Assembly (NCBI GenBank): GCA_035041965.1
Contig: JAPYMA010000167.1
Location: 1 to 64,000 of the forward strand
Length of the DNA: 64,000 nt
DNA from: Anisakis pegreffii
Taxonomy: Eukaryota; Nematoda; Chromadorea; Rhabditida; Anisakidae
Direction: 5' to 3'
Shown: piece after piece, positions 63,441 through 64,000 of the stretch
Position numbering within the stretch: the stretch's first letter is position 1
Layout of the letters: each line of letters opens with the position of its first letter
Notes under the pieces: generated by a model
The model's input: the letters and a program-made list of their open reading frames with translations, nothing else
What the model was told of the DNA's origin: nothing
Database searches by the model: none
Program-made: the position numbers and the translations under genes

Positions 63441-64000
63441 TACCAAGATTAATTTCACTAGAAATAATAGTGCCATCAGGTACAATAATGACACAACGGA
63501 TAATATTAATGTGTATAATTTTTTCAAAAAATCAAGTTAGATTTGATGTATAATACCGAGATGAATCGAATTATTGACTGGTCGTACAAAGCAATGAAAA
63601 TGGAATGAGTCATGAATTTGGGATGATAGTTGCATGAAAGATGAATGTGAATAATAGGAAAAACTTAATTGACGCGTTGCAAATAATTCGAATTCTGAAT
63701 TGAGTTGTTTCAAATGAAAAGTGTGCGTGCAATATGACGATTACAAGACGAGAATCTTGTATCTCAAAAAGTGTGTCATTAACACACACATACACGCATT
63801 CACCCACACACATATCCATCCATCAACCAGATCGCAACACGAATTCATTTGATCAGCAAATGATAAAACCAACAAGGAACACCGAATTCAATACCTCTCA
63901 TGTGAATTTATCTTTGATTGCTCAATCAATTAACGTAGAATCAGCCAACTCATTGCTCACCGCTTCAATCAATCGAAATAATCTGCAAACGCAGTTGGAA

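Larger units (their letters stand above)
61853..64000. other. Region upstream of the P450
   Basis: No gene seen. It should hold the P450 promoter. It contains a (tta)n tract (62912-62965) and a longer mixed (aat/gat)n tract (63285-63440); the open frames there are low-complexity Ile/Leu runs. The last 300 bases have short (ca)n-like runs. Confidence 0.6.

Noticed and set aside
62808..63553. Poly-Tyr/Leu/Ile ORFs on both strands
   Set aside because: They are trinucleotide repeat tracts read as protein; nothing supports expression.
1..64000. CRISPR array, bacterial operon or integrated virus
   Set aside because: All supported genes are spliced eukaryotic genes. No regularly spaced repeats, and no viral or reverse-transcriptase motifs were seen.

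Overview
This is a eukaryotic, AT-rich window. It looks like nematode chromosomal DNA: a MyoD-type bHLH gene of the HLH-1 form, a hedgehog-related Hint (Hog) protein with a non-hedgehog N-terminus, short GT-AG exons, and AG acceptors a few to a few tens of bases before several start codons, as expected for spliced-leader trans-splicing. Introns and intergenic DNA are much longer than in Caenorhabditis and full of trinucleotide repeats and fold-back elements, which points to another clade, perhaps a parasitic one. The species cannot be settled from the sequence.

Six protein-coding genes were assembled exon by exon; all reading phases agree across the chosen splice sites. On the + strand: an ADA2/TADA2-type SAGA adaptor (10357-15502), a hedgehog-related Hint protein (19708-23017) and vigilin (26074-33084). 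On the - strand: an unrecognised secreted Gln-rich protein (36701-41833), the MyoD homologue hlh-1 (45772-50645) and a cytochrome P450 of the CYP2 clan (58120-61852). These six genes do not form one pathway. Vigilin and the secreted-protein gene converge; the three minus-strand genes lie head-to-tail but 3.9-7.5 kb apart, too far for an operon.

The first 10 kb is gene-poor and repeat-rich. It holds a long imperfect palindrome, nested fold-back elements, a 2 kb inverted-repeat-bounded segment with a broken ORF followed by an A-rich tract, and copies of dispersed repeats. A second cluster of hAT-like miniature elements lies at 17.5-19.3 kb. The 7.5 kb upstream of hlh-1 has no gene I can defend apart from one exon-like fragment; it holds a perfect 39-bp-stem hairpin and several tandem arrays and is a natural place for hlh-1 control elements.

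The most novel items are the unrecognised secreted protein, the unusual forms of otherwise known proteins (ADA2 with a long Ser-rich insert and no visible SWIRM, P450 with a Ser-rich insertion near its C-terminus, vigilin with a Gln/His-rich insert in one KH domain, Hint protein with an unfamiliar N-terminus), and the long hairpins. I did not find a clearly new multi-gene system.
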